64,000 nt of DNA, taken from contig OZ038380.1 of NCBI GenBank assembly GCA_964036045.1, forward strand, positions 120,809,199-120,873,198, read 5' to 3'. Positions 41,101 to 51,511 of the stretch are shown here, piece after piece. Each line of letters opens with the position of its first letter. Position 1 is the first letter of the stretch. The stretch is from Eutreptiella sp. 'Long Island Sound 2002' (Eukaryota; Euglenozoa; Euglenophyceae; Eutreptiales; Eutreptiaceae). A model generated the notes under the pieces. It saw nothing but the letters and a program-made list of their open reading frames with translations, did no database searches and had not been told where the DNA came from. The position numbers and the translations under genes are program-made.

Positions 41101-43122
41101 GAGAAGGAGACATACGCCATTGTATGTGCGCTCAGGAAGTGGTCTGGCCACATCGGACTGCAGCCGGTGGTGGTTTGCACGGACCACCAGTCACTACAGA
41201 GCTGGCACAAGGAGCATGTCGACACCCCCTCAGGACCAGCGGCTAGGAGGGCCCGATGGCACGAGACGTTCGCCAAGTTCGACCTCAGCGTAGTGTATAT
41301 CCCGGGGAAGGACAACACTGTGGCAGATTGCCTCAGTCGCTGGGCCTACCCCGCGGGCAAGGCGTGGATGGACATATCCAGCCATGGCGACGCCGAGGAG
41401 ACCGAGGAGGCCAAGCGCATCATCGAGATGGAGAAGGTCATGGAGCAAGAAGGGGTCAAGTGCTTTGTGGTGATGGCAAACCGTACGGACCTGGCCAAGT
41501 TCCGGGGTGCCCGCGTCCAAGCTATTCGAGAGGAAACCCTCGAGCAATGGATGGTGGCCCCTGTAGAGCTAGTCAGGTTGGTGCTCACAGAGGACTGGTC
41601 GGATGAGTACGCGGCATCCGAGCACTGGGGCAAGTACTGGAATGCCGTGAGCGCCCCGTCGGACGACGAATGGCCTGAGGGCTTGACCGAAGATGGCGAC
41701 AAGTTGTTCCTCAAGGACAAGCTGCTGGTGCCCGAGAACCGAGTGGAGCAGCTCATTGACCATTGGCACAACGCCCAGCTCATGCATCCGGGCCGAGACA
41801 AAATGCAGCAGGACCTGGAGTGGCGTTTCAAGTTCCCTCCGGGGTACTACGCCATCCTGGACCGGTACTGCAGCGACTGTGCCGTGTGTCGGGCCACGAA
41901 GAGCCCCAACCACTCCACAGCGGGCAACCCGGTGTATACGGCTATACCGGAGGCCCCTATGCGGTCCGTGGCCATGGATGTGTTCGCCATGCCGGAGGTT
42001 ACCGTGGAAGGAGAGACATATGATTGTGTCATCCTAGCGGTGGACAGGCACAGCGGGTATATCGTGGCAGTCCCGGGCAAGAAGTCCAAGAAGAAGGACA
42101 AGAAGGACAAGCATGGAGTGGGGCTGCAGGCCAAGACCGTCGCTAATGCCATGATCAGGCATTGGCTGACGATTTTCGATGTCCCAGCTGTCATCTGCAG
42201 CGATCGGGGCAGTCAATTCGTGGGGACGTGGTTCAAAACGATGTGCAAGCACATGGGGATTCGGCACGCCAAGACCGTGGCGTACCACAGCCGGTCGAAT
42301 GGCCGTGCTGAGGTGGCCGGGCGTCAGATGTTCGAGAAGTTCCGCCAGCTGCACATTGACGAACCGGGCCGGAACTGGTATAACTCGCTGTGGAGAGTGC
42401 TCCAGGCGTACCACGACCTTCCGGGACCCACTGGATTGTCGCCCCATCGCATCCTGTTCCTGCGGGATCGAGTGTCACGCACTCTCCCGTGGATGAACCA
42501 TGGCAAAGTGGCCCGGGATGCGAACGCTATGATGTCTGAGGCGGACGACACGGCGGCCAAGGTGTGTAAGGCACTACAGGACGAGCATGACAAGAGGGCC
42601 AAGTACTTCAAGCAGGGAAAAGTCCAGAAGTATGCTCTCCAAGACACCGTGTGGGTGGAGCGGCACCACAAGGATGTCCTGTCCAGGCATCGGCAGGCGT
42701 CCTGGTATGTGCCGGGGGTAATCGTGCGGAGGGTCGGGCAGGATGTGTATGCGGTTCGTGTGGGGGATAACAAGATCCTGGACCGCGACCACACCCAGCT
42801 TCGTCCCCGAGCACCAGACCCCAGCGGACGTCCCGTCACCTTCGAGTTCACGGCCGGTGATGTGGACTCGGACGACGAGGGTGAGGACGACGATTTCACC
42901 GCGGAGAAGATCCTGGCGGACAAGCCGGACCCGGGGACGCCTGGGGGAAGGCTTTATAAAGTCCGATGGAAGGGATTCGCCGCGTCCAGGGACTCGTGGG
43001 AACCTCCGAGCAGTTTCGTGCCGAGGTATACCACGGTCTGGATGGACTACCTAAAGAAAAAGGGTATTTCTTTGGATGTCAAGGACGTATTGGTCCATTT
43101 GGTTGCTGCTGTAGCACCGTAA
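38137..43122 (+). CDS. pol: Pol polyprotein of element B: PR, MT-like, RT, RNase H, integrase, chromodomain
   Basis: Uninterrupted 1,661-codon frame; the first codon here is GTG and the first ATG is at 38,329, so it is probably made as a Gag-Pol fusion. Protease: VLVDTGAQVSLV, catalytic D108. An extra segment follows (TDVFASRD to IADRAKGILVITG, about residues 279-355), related to the MT-like segment of A. RT: about residues 630-800, with the active site HLVDD (D784, D785). RNase H: TDAS D948, EKE near 989, TDH D1016. Integrase: a His/Cys zinc site (H..H near 1,209-1,217, CSDC AVC near 1,247), D1281, D1356 and E1392, exactly D-x35-E. C-terminus: chromodomain about 1,587-1,640 with YKVRWKGF and DSWEP, which in chromoviruses binds modified histones and guides insertion. 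All catalytic residues are present, so it may be functional. Confidence 0.95.
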   Translation: MPKKAPEEPKPLSFATPNPWSALPREVHVGTGHGRKEGATTKSPVDGQDQPKIYTIRDHTLEVLMHPDVLELHAVRVVHTPHGDERQLHLKVRVRCGREEKVVDVLVDTGAQVSLVRRGLFKEEFLQPSRRPVRLKVANGEIMGGGTHEATISMEFWEHERLNRPDQAKRSTLSGNFHVADITDWDMIMGYDFMVANAIGALPHRATLVREDDECLTWLSTDYACGSSQWNAEEEDRIVRAVQAVGAKSRGDRVVQLTEYGMAPQVYTRMIQTLGAEAPETDVFASRDAPLLRKCRRHWHRGDSAWHRHWGLKEWGPMYWHGSLDITRRTVEKIIADRAKGILVITGIGSTPCPLEGLKSTLDSITLNEMSFGPEEELFIDAKGVSMPSPGQAWGTKAFLVDGTQAQPTGDEAFIRRVEAVPMKVMFEPKEGTDQPIDGIDVLSHAEIDDVVNYMRMGMHDRVAAKKRRAMVTSPHWWDDKMLVTGKYEKDEFVARVMDHIADQYDGPVGSDPPTWGCPSVGTGRDEHQPEAANFRRLSVGIATHDDEDGISDEEKSDSDPEEAYTAVRSVVSIPKQAAEEAQENPKVAELKERLIKAYPRLFSGVANKNPPDRGRFGTAKIKLKPKPKIYRHREYQLQGDRAEAMKKLLAEFIERGWIEPSDSEWASPAFIVPKKEKGEWRLVVDYRGLNEQTEHDSYSLPLIDSILQKQQKKRIFTVLDLKHGYHQMPLHPDSRPCTAMSTPLGPMQWKVVPMGAKNGNAVFQRMMEDLLGPVRDCADHLVDDIIIGSGTENMTEDELIDAHEKDLRRVLSELDKHNMVCKPTKASLFVKEVEFAGHVVGHGQRRPMPGKLASLHHWEKPQTISELRSFMGFCNYYSGYVRMYAELSGPLHKMLQVGKFDGRKGSKKKLAWTPEAEDAFNRLKERLLGQLGLFLVDPDKGFVLRTDASDHAVGAVLEQVRDDGTHVPVAFWSRILAEGQRRTWTAREKETYAIVCALRKWSGHIGLQPVVVCTDHQSLQSWHKEHVDTPSGPAARRARWHETFAKFDLSVVYIPGKDNTVADCLSRWAYPAGKAWMDISSHGDAEETEEAKRIIEMEKVMEQEGVKCFVVMANRTDLAKFRGARVQAIREETLEQWMVAPVELVRLVLTEDWSDEYAASEHWGKYWNAVSAPSDDEWPEGLTEDGDKLFLKDKLLVPENRVEQLIDHWHNAQLMHPGRDKMQQDLEWRFKFPPGYYAILDRYCSDCAVCRATKSPNHSTAGNPVYTAIPEAPMRSVAMDVFAMPEVTVEGETYDCVILAVDRHSGYIVAVPGKKSKKKDKKDKHGVGLQAKTVANAMIRHWLTIFDVPAVICSDRGSQFVGTWFKTMCKHMGIRHAKTVAYHSRSNGRAEVAGRQMFEKFRQLHIDEPGRNWYNSLWRVLQAYHDLPGPTGLSPHRILFLRDRVSRTLPWMNHGKVARDANAMMSEADDTAAKVCKALQDEHDKRAKYFKQGKVQKYALQDTVWVERHHKDVLSRHRQASWYVPGVIVRRVGQDVYAVRVGDNKILDRDHTQLRPRAPDPSGRPVTFEFTAGDVDSDDEGEDDDFTAEKILADKPDPGTPGGRLYKVRWKGFAASRDSWEPPSSFVPRYTTVWMDYLKKKGISLDVKDVLVHLVAAVAP

Positions 43123-43505
43123 TGGATCCCCCCTTGGCATTTTGTTTGTTTCTGTGAATGGGGAGACAAGTGAGGGCGTTCATCCGGGGATTTTTCGGCC
43201 TTGATCGGCCATATACCCCCTTCACTCGATCTCCACATATATATTGCATTGTGGTATACTTATTTAGGTCGACCGACGACGTTTTTCTATCTTTGATCCC
43301 CTTGGTCCATGTTGTAGATCAAGAGGAGACCGGATATGGCGTAGAGCGCTGATTATCAGTGTCCTCACCCCTCCCTTGGGGCATGGGGGACGCCTACGAC
43401 GTGTGTGGGGCCTCCATGTGTCCTTGGGACATGGAGGGGGGGTTTGGAGTCCATTGGGGTCCTCCCGTCCTCTCTTCATTGGTTTCCGAGCGGATACAAC
43501 GCTCT
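43123..43505 (+). other. 3' untranslated region of element B
   Basis: About 380 bp between the pol stop and the polypurine tract. No open frame of note. Confidence 0.6.
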
Positions 43506-43516
43506 GAGAAGGGGGG
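43506..43516 (+). promoter_or_regulatory. polypurine tract of element B
   Basis: GAGAAGGGGGG immediately before the 3' LTR; primer for plus-strand DNA synthesis in LTR elements. Confidence 0.85.
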
Positions 43517-45879
43517 TGAAGCCGGTTCGGACCCCCGTGGCCATCTTGGGGTCACTTGGGGTGTGTATCTATGTGCCAGCAAGCCGCCATTGGCTGATAT
43601 CATACTCTCCCATCCACCTGTACTAACCCGATGTGATAGTGTGATAGGTTTGGCCATTCCGGCTATGAGCGGCCATATTCAGAACCGAGGCACCGCCAGC
43701 GGAGATTTATATATCGGAATATCAGGAATCAACAGGGTTTTATTATCATAATGTTTCCGTAATTTTTCAGCCTTTCGTTCTGATAGTCAGTGTATCGGCG
43801 ACTGTCAGTTGGCTCGCGATTTTGCGTTAACCGATTGGTTAACTGTTATTTCCAGATATTTTTGCGGAAACGTTTCTGAAGGGTCAGATTTCATCTGTAA
43901 AGGGTTCGTTGCTTCCGCATTTTTCTAAATAAGCACTCGAAACTTTAATCCGAATGTTTCGGGATGTCGAAGTCGGATTTTCGACTTCGACATCGCCGCA
44001 CTTGATTTGGACTTCTTCGATTGGTCATACTCCTTTCCCTATGCCCGAATCAGGTTTCCCTTATACTTGCCACCCATTTGACTTGGAGATATAAGGGAAA
44101 CAAAAGCGAAGCGTGGGATCACTTTGAAGAGCCATATCTACGCGCGAGTGTGAGGAAAAAGAATAATGAAGGTTGGGTTCGAACTGCCTTGGTCTCAGCT
44201 TAATTTAGGAAGCATCAAACGCCTTTGGTGCGCACACATGCCCGGTGTAGCAAGGGAAGAGCGTCAAGAGGGTATAAAGTGATGTATATATCTTGGACCG
44301 TGCAACCGAATATTTTAATGCGACTTCCGAGTGTGCCGCATGAGTGTTGGGGTTGCATAGCAACTTTCCTTGGGTTCCTACGTATTTTTAACGTGAAGTT
44401 ATGTCAATGGAGGGACATGGCATATCATGGTGGGAGCCATATTTTGAGGGTATTTGTTATATGCATGGTATATGTTGGATATGCTCACGCACATGTTATA
44501 TATCTTCGTGTGGCCGAAGAGATGGGGAGCCATACGTGACAAGGGTATTGCCAATGTCCCAATTGTGGAATTCAAAGCGCTAGACCAAGTCTACCGCGTA
44601 TGTATTGCTCATGGTATGTTTGACAAAGAGATCCATGGGTGCACTCCCATTTTCATGGGGCATGTAGATATTAGTGGCGAAGGTATCTCCATGCGCCCGA
44701 TTGGGGATCCAAGTGACGGAATTGTTCGCAAATGGTCTCAATCATTTGTGTATTGAATCATGAGCGGATATCATGGGTGAGCATAGAGATATACTATCAT
44801 GACAGCTTTGTATTTGGTCATATTTTCATGTTTTTGACCTCAATTTTTGCTCATTTTTGCGTTTTGTGTACTCGCCTGGTCAGCTAACAGCAAGAAGCCT
44901 ATGGAAAGTCGAACCATGGTATGTTGTTCATATGTTGGCATATGCTTCGGAGTTGAACACCACCATATGCCGGATCGCGTACTCCATTTGGCTTGGCGCA
45001 CGAAGGATTATATGAATTGGTCTCAAAATCATGGGCTGACTTGGGCAGTGCGTGGCGCCCATATCCGAAAGGGTTTCGAGGGTAAAATGGGGATGTACAT
45101 GGGCATTGGCTTTTGGTCTCTATCCTCCATGAATAGTAGACTTCGATTCCATGCATGCTTGGAGCCTTCGGATAAGTAGTAACTACGATTTTGAGCATAT
45201 TTTTGATATATGGCCAATATGGTGTGAATTGGCAGTTTTTTGGCATGTTATGAGTTCAAACTCATAGGTCATTTCTCTAAGCCCATTCGACTCCAAGTCC
45301 AACCAAGGTTATGTCAGGGTAGGGCATGGTCCCGAGTGCCACTCTAGGCCATGACACGCCACCTTCCCTATTGGGCTAGGATTTAGAGGCTTGGAAGTGA
45401 ACACATCTTTGGGGTTTATGTAGTGACTTTTGACATATGGTATTTAACCATCTTATTGGACTGGGTTCAGGGCAGCATGTTGGTGAGTCAAGGGAAGGTC
45501 TTGAGTCCAGGGAATGATGGGTCTATGGCTGTGATTGTGCAAGTTTCCATCTCTCCCCAACTTTGCTTTATTTGTGTTCATATGCCAATTTCAGGGCTTT
45601 CTTCCTTGGTGCAATTCTTGTACATGCCTGTCACCGTGGGAATACCGGTGTGCTGAACGAAAGCCCGCAGCCTGATTTGGATTGTGAATTGGGTTATTGC
45701 CATACTTGTGGGTTCTGGTTGCCATTCAGGGTTGAAGGAGGATTGTATTTTCTATTTTCTATATTTTTGGTTTTGGACCCTTGATTTTGATAAATGCAAG
45801 CATTGATCCGGAGTAAGTCAGCGGGGATTACTGGCGGAAGGGGCACAGCGGGGGCCGGTCCTGGTAGGGACCTTCTTTA
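43517..45879 (+). repeat. 3' LTR of element B
   Basis: Nearly identical to 32,670-35,033, same termini. Followed by GTTG and the second half of element A pol. Confidence 0.95.
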
Positions 45880-46185
45880 GTTGAGCAAGACCTTCTGTAT
45901 GCCTACCAAGGGCTGAAGGATGCTACCGCGGGCAAAGAGTCGGTAGAGGACCACCTCCCGACGTCTATTCAAGGGGCAAGCAACTTACACTCCGACGAGG
46001 ACATGGAGGACAAGATCAAGGTATTGGACCCGCGGGTACAGAAAATTATAAGGACCTATCTGGAGGTGTTCGGAGAACTACCCCCTCCAGCCTCATGTGA
46101 CAAGCTGGTACAGATGGACCTCAAGCTGAAGCCCGAGTTCGTGGGTCACAAGATCCGGAGGAGACCCTATCCAGCCCCTAATTAA
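45880..46185 (+). pseudogene. pol: element A pol, linker leading into RT
   Basis: Starts at the right-hand GTTG. In the frame restored by removing B it reads QDLLYAYQGLKDATAG onward, then a conserved pre-RT segment (LQ..LK-type MDLKLKPEFVGHKIRRRPYP) and stops at TAA 46,183-46,185. A 13 bp tandem duplication (AATTAAGAGCATT, 46,180-46,192) shifts the frame directly afterwards. The related element C has the same MDLKLKP segment (near 60,411), so this is true pol sequence. Confidence 0.85.
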
Positions 46186-46192
46186 GAGCATT

Positions 46193-49100
46193 AATTAAGA
46201 GCAGGCCGACGAGATTGAGCGACAGATACAAGAATGTATCGACGCTGGCCTAGTCCTGGAGTACAAGGACGGGTACTACCCCCTACACTGCAGCCCCTGT
46301 TTCCTGGTGGCTAAACCTGGGTCTACAGCCAAACGGCTGGTAGTGGACTATGGAGAGCTGAACAAGAAGACGTTGAACCACTCAGGGTCCATTCCCAATA
46401 TGGAGTCTACCCTGGAGAAGATAGCCTCCTGTCGCTACAAGACCAAGATGGACAAGCGAAGTGGATTCTGGCAAGTGGACCTGACGCCCAACGCGCAGGA
46501 GCTACTGGCCTTCATCACCCCTCAGGGGAGGGTATTCAAGTGGAAGGTCATGCCGTTTGGCGTGGCTAACGCACCCGCTCTGTTCCAAGAGCTGATGAAC
46601 AAGATCTTGTCCATCCTACGAAGGAGACCTAAGGTGCAGGAGCTCATATCCCGTGGGGCCCAGATGGAGGCTCACATCGACGATGTATGCCTCGGGACCA
46701 ATACCCAGGAGGATCACCTAATCCTCTTGGGTGAGTTCTTTGCGGTCTGCCAGGAGAACCACACACGACTCAAGCTGGAGAAGTGTGAGTTCATGCAGGA
46801 GACCATGCAGTACTTGGGGTTTGACGTTGGCTATGGGTGGTGGACCCCAGCGGCCTCTAAGGCCAAACCCCTGATGGATGCCAAGGTACGACACGAAGAC
46901 CCCAAGAAAGGACTTCATGATGTACGCAGTTTCATTGGGGCGTGCAACTTCTATCGCCGCCACATCAAAAACTTCACCTACACCAGCGCTGTACTGACTG
47001 ACTTGATCAAGAAGAGTACTACTTGGCGCTGGGGCCCACAAGAACAACAAGCGTTTGACGAGCTCAAAGACAAGGTAGCCAACGCTAAGTGCTTGGGCGT
47101 GCCTAGGGCACAAGGGGAGATTATCCTGGTGACCAACGCCAGCAATGTGGGCGGTGGTGGAACGTTGTTCCAATGGCAAGCACTAGAGAAGGAGGAGTTC
47201 GACTCGGCCATTTCCCAATGGGGGACGGAAGGTCTCAACCGAGATGGAACCCTCAAGCAAAGCTACCCTGACGACAAGTGGGTCCTAGTACCTCTGGGCC
47301 ACTGGAACCGGAAGTGGAACCAGGCCAGGGGGAACTACTCCACCTATGAGCAGGAACTGCTCGCGGGTATGCTGGTGCTATCCTCACAAGCACGACTGTT
47401 GGGGAGTAACCCTGTGGTCTGGCTATGCGACCAAGAACCGGTCCGCAATTTCCAGAAGGGTCCCCCACCTGAGAAGGCCAAGCTACGTCGCTGGTGGACC
47501 TACCTCAGTCAACTACGGCTGACGGTACACCATATCCAGGGAGTGAAGAACGAGTGTGCCGACTACATCAGCCGCAACAACTTCGACGCCCTGATTGGTG
47601 CCCGGTCTGAAGCGCTGGCTAAGGAGGCGTTCAGCCGTATGGACGTACACCTGGACCTGAACATGACCATGATACGCCCCCTGGATGGACTCCAACAATC
47701 GGAGTACCTACAGGAGTTTGGGGATATCTACCGGCGCCTGGAGAAACGCCTTGAACCCCTCCTGGTCAACCAAGACCAGTGGAAGCGGGACAAGAGCTAC
47801 CTCTGGCACGAGGACCGCATCGTGGTGCCTAGTGACCGAGTCCCACCGCTGCTGAAGTGGACCCATGAGTCCAGTGGTCATGTGGGTGCTGACCGTACCC
47901 TGAGGCTGTTCAAGCAGTGGTTCCACACTACGTGGACTGACGACCAACTGCGGAAGACGCTCCAGCCTATCGTGGATAAGTGCCCGTGCAGGTCCTGTAA
48001 ACCAGGGGATATCAGGGACAGAGGTCTCTACTCGACCCTGCCCATCCCTCACTGTGCTAACAGTGTTCTATACGTGGACTACACGGAGATGCCGAAGTTC
48101 GGGGGCTATGACTTCGCCCTCGTAGTAACCTGTGGGTTGACCAGGTTTACCAGGGTGTTCCCGTGTACCAAGCACATTACCGGGGAGGAGACTATCAAGA
48201 TACTCCTGGAGGAGTGGTTTTGTGTCTATGGGGCGCCCAAGGAGATCCACTCTGATGAGGACGTACGAGTACACTCAGATACTGGCTGGTACAAGAGGGT
48301 CCTGAGATCCCTCAATGTCCAGGTGTCTACGGGGATTCCCTACTCTCACACGAGCAGCCCCCTATGTGAGCGACAGATTCGTGTCCTGAAGGAGAGCGTC
48401 AGGATATGGTGCAAAACTGAACGCACCAGAGACTGGGTGAGACTACTCCCCGTCATATCCTTGATGATGAACTCCCAAGAGAGTTCAGCTACTCGCTACT
48501 CGCCACATGAGCTATTCATGGGGCGCCCGGCATGGTTCTTACATGCCCCCTATCCAGAGGACACCCATTCTTCTGTGGGTGAATGGGTCCAAGAGCAACA
48601 AGCGAAGGTGGACAAGGCCAAGGCTATGCTGCAGAGAGTGAGGGAGCGTCAGTGAAACAAGAAGAAAAAGCACCGAGTACCGGCCACCTACCAAGAGGGG
48701 GACTGGGTGCTGGTGCACCACAGTCGACTACCCGCCTGGCCACGCTCTACCAGCGATGACCCATACTTCGGGCCGTACAAGATCCTATCCGTGGATGGAC
48801 ACCGTATCACCGTGCGGTGTTCTCCCCGTCTAGGGGGGACCCTGGTGTGCGCTGCTCAACACCTGAAGCGCTACCATGATCCTGAAGACCTCTGTGGGGA
48901 GGAGTGGGAGCTGAATGACGAGGAAATCGCCGCTCTGGACCTACAAGGGGCTGCCAGCCCTATGGAAGTTGGAGGTGAACTCCCCGACATGAACGCCGAG
49001 GAGATGGCTAAGGAGGGCTTCTACCTGGTGAAGTCTGTCCTACGCCACCGCTATCGCCAGGGTTGGCGCTTCCTCACCCTCTGGGAAGGGTTTGGAGTCG

Positions 49101-49249
49101 AAGAGGCCACCTGGGAGCCCTTCCCTGCATTTGTTCTACCCGAGGGACGCCTAAACTCAGTTTTGGTTGACTACTTGTCCCAGAACAACCTTGGTGAGTT
49201 GCTGAGGCTCGCTGAGACGCTTGCCTCCAAGACTAAAGCTAGGGACTGA
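46193..49249 (+). pseudogene. pol: element A pol: RT, RNase H, integrase, chromodomain-like end
   Basis: One frame open from about 46,200 to TGA 48,653-48,655 and again from there to 49,249. The TGA replaces a codon between RERQ and NKKKKH. RT: RLVVDYGELNKKT and FWQVDLT, with the active site AHIDDVCLG (HIDD at 46,673-46,684). RNase H: LVTNAS at 47,129-47,140, where the expected catalytic Asp is Asn; TYEQEL and LCDQEP supply the other sites. Integrase: HESSGH and CPCRSC zinc ligands, VDY (near 48,076), HSDEDV (near 48,250) and CERQ (near 48,366), giving D-x37-E. The C-terminus has YKILSVDGHRITVRCSPRLGG, then a chromodomain-like YLVKSVLRHRYRQGWRFLTL and TWEPFPAF (49,022-49,135). Confidence 0.9.
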
Positions 49250-51501
49250 ACCTTACCCTTACCTGCCAAAGTGTATGTGTGAGTGTGCTAGTCCTAAGGT
49301 CCTGAGAGCAAGCGGCAGAAGTGGTGTCCTAATTATACCCAAGTCTGCGCCCTTGCTAAACCTGGAGGGTTGGCTTATTGATGCCACGGGGTACGCCCCG
49401 GGTCTCCCCTCCCCTATGCGCCCAATTTCTGTGCTGGCGCAAAACCTTGGGGGAATACCCAGCGTGCTAATCCAGGTATTGTTTTCCCTACCTATCTGTC
49501 TACTACAGGGAGGGGTGGCTAAAAGCTATGAAGGCATGAAAACGCCGTTTTGCTATGTGGCCAAAACACTGACCTAACCACTGCCACAGCCCACCAACCC
49601 TGCTAAAACTGCAGGAAACGGGTGGGACAGTGACACACGCACTACAGGTCCTACACACCCTACAGTGGCACCATCCTGGTGGGCGAGCACTGGGGCAACT
49701 GGCTCAAGCCCCCACGCAGGACTACCACTCCTACAAGCACACTCTACTGGGCGTTGCGAAGTCAAAGGTGTCGTGGGTCCTAGCGATCCTCCTGTGAAAT
49801 GACAAGAGAACACAGCGCTGCTAAGCAACTGTGGCCTAACAGGGGACGCCACAACGCGTTTCCCCTGCTAGGGCTTGGAGGGAAGGAGTGCTCTCGCGTG
49901 CAAGGCGCAGATGTCGATGAAGTCGGACTCCCTGCTCTGCCACAGGCGGAGCGGAGTTACTTGTTTGTGTGATCTGCGCCCTTGTTTAGCAGGGCATAAA
50001 AAAAAATGCTGCTGCACCAATCACCCTACCTGCCCACCTGTAAAACAAAGGCAAATGAAAGGGCGTTTGCGGCGGAGGAACCAAGCCACACTCCAGGTAT
50101 TATACCCTTCTCAGTGTGACCTATAATACACTGTCCGCAAACACGCTGCAGAAGCAGCTACCCTTGTCAAGCAAGCAAGCGTTAAGGGACTCCTCAGGTT
50201 CTCTTAAAGAACGTACCGAGGAGCCCCTGGGTAGCCTAAACAAGGTTTACCGTGCGCACTTCGCGTGGCCTACCCTTTAATGCGTGTGTGCATGCGCGAG
50301 TATGCACGAACGTTTTGGGCACACCTGCCCATCTCAGTGCCAATCAAGGACTCCACCAGGGGGTGGCCCCGCCTGGGCTTACTCACCTTACCTGCCGCTG
50401 GGAGAGAGAGCAAGTGAGGGGCGCACGCGAAGAACGTTGCAATGCACTTGTGTGTATGTCTAATCACCCTGATCTGACCGCTAATCATCTGCAATCTTTC
50501 TAATCAATCCCTCTATCGCGTTCTATCTTTGTTGGCACTGCTACAAGGCTCGTTCACGGAGACACGAGACGAGCAATGTGTATGCGGCATACGAGACGAA
50601 CGTTCGCATGCATACCTGTAGGTTATACCTGATTCATTGCAGTCTTTTCGTTCATTTTCGAATGCTTGAATTTTTGAAGCTTCTATTAGTGTGGGTGGAA
50701 TCTGTATGTTTATTTATTAATGTGTGTCTCGTCATTTTCAAGACTACGTGAGACATACGTTTATAATTCCATTATTTCTCGATTTTCCGGCGCTTCGCTA
50801 GGAGCCGCTCCTGCGCGCCGCCATTTTATGCGTATGAATTTCTGGATTTAAAGAATCCAGAGATGACTATAATTTCTATAAAAATGTGCTTCTGATGCAC
50901 AATTGGATTCTGCTCAGGTGTGTCGTTTCAGAAAAATTCTACGCCGTCATTTGACGGATTTTGGTGTGGTCGCTTCGTTTTTGCGTGGATTCGTCCATAA
51001 TTCTCCCATTCCTGCCTCTGCAGATACCCACGCGCAGCCTCGCTGAGTAGGCCGTGGTCGGGCTGAAACGCAGGTGCCTGGAGAGACTGAGCAGAACCAA
51101 GACCCTACCAAGGGGCAATTTTAATTTTCTTTCGACTCCCTCCGCCCTAAGACAGGTCACAGGTCGCCAGCAGGTTTACGAGAACCCATGTGAGTGTGTA
51201 TAATGTGTCTTGCGTTTGGGTTGTGTCGACGCTGCGTCTTGGAGGGAGGGATGCATATGCACATGTTTGGCATGCTCCCATTCTAACCCAACCAAGCAAC
51301 AGGAGCCCCGGCAGCGCCATGAGCGCTGAGTCTTCTGGAGGATATGTTACATACAAAGCAGCAAAAGAGCGCCAGCCATGGTGAGCGCCCATTTTTCAGT
51401 GTGAGGGAAACTGTAGGTATTTTAAAGTAGATGTGGAAACCAAGGAAAGGCCAAGAAAAATTCCCTTTTTCCTAAAATGCGACAGTGGTGGCCACCACAG
51501 C
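49250..51501 (+). other. long 3' untranslated region of element A
   Basis: About 2.25 kb without a convincing gene, unusually long beside the ~380 bp of element B. It holds an imperfect 42 bp palindrome (50,186-50,227), AT-rich stretches (50,640-50,920) and inverted repeats around 50,575-50,615 (GTATGCGGCATAC, GAACGTTC). Confidence 0.6.
50186..50227 (+). repeat. imperfect palindrome in the element A 3' region
   Basis: GGGACTCCTC pairs with GAGGAGCCCC and inner GGTTCT pairs with AGAACGTACC (with a small bulge), enclosing a short TTAA-containing loop. As RNA it would form a long hairpin. Its role is unknown. Confidence 0.6.
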
Positions 51502-51511
51502 ACAAGGGGGG
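51501..51511 (+). promoter_or_regulatory. polypurine tract of element A
   Basis: CACAAGGGGGG directly before AGTAAG of the 3' LTR. Confidence 0.8.

Larger units (their letters stand above)
32670..45879 (+). mobile_element. complete LTR retrotransposon B (chromodomain Ty3/gypsy), nested in element A
   Basis: Length 13,210 bp, with 2,364 and 2,363 bp LTRs, primer-binding site, gag, single-frame pol and polypurine tract. The LTRs differ only at scattered positions (for example three in the 88 bp starting at 33,361), so insertion is recent. GTTG flanks both ends. Excising B with one GTTG joins the two halves of element A pol in frame, which fixes the boundaries. The solo LTR at 11,373 belongs to the same family. 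Confidence 0.96.

Noticed and set aside
49250-51500. Envelope-like third gene in element A
   Set aside because: The long 3' region has no open frame with signal peptide or membrane segment; frames are short and broken.
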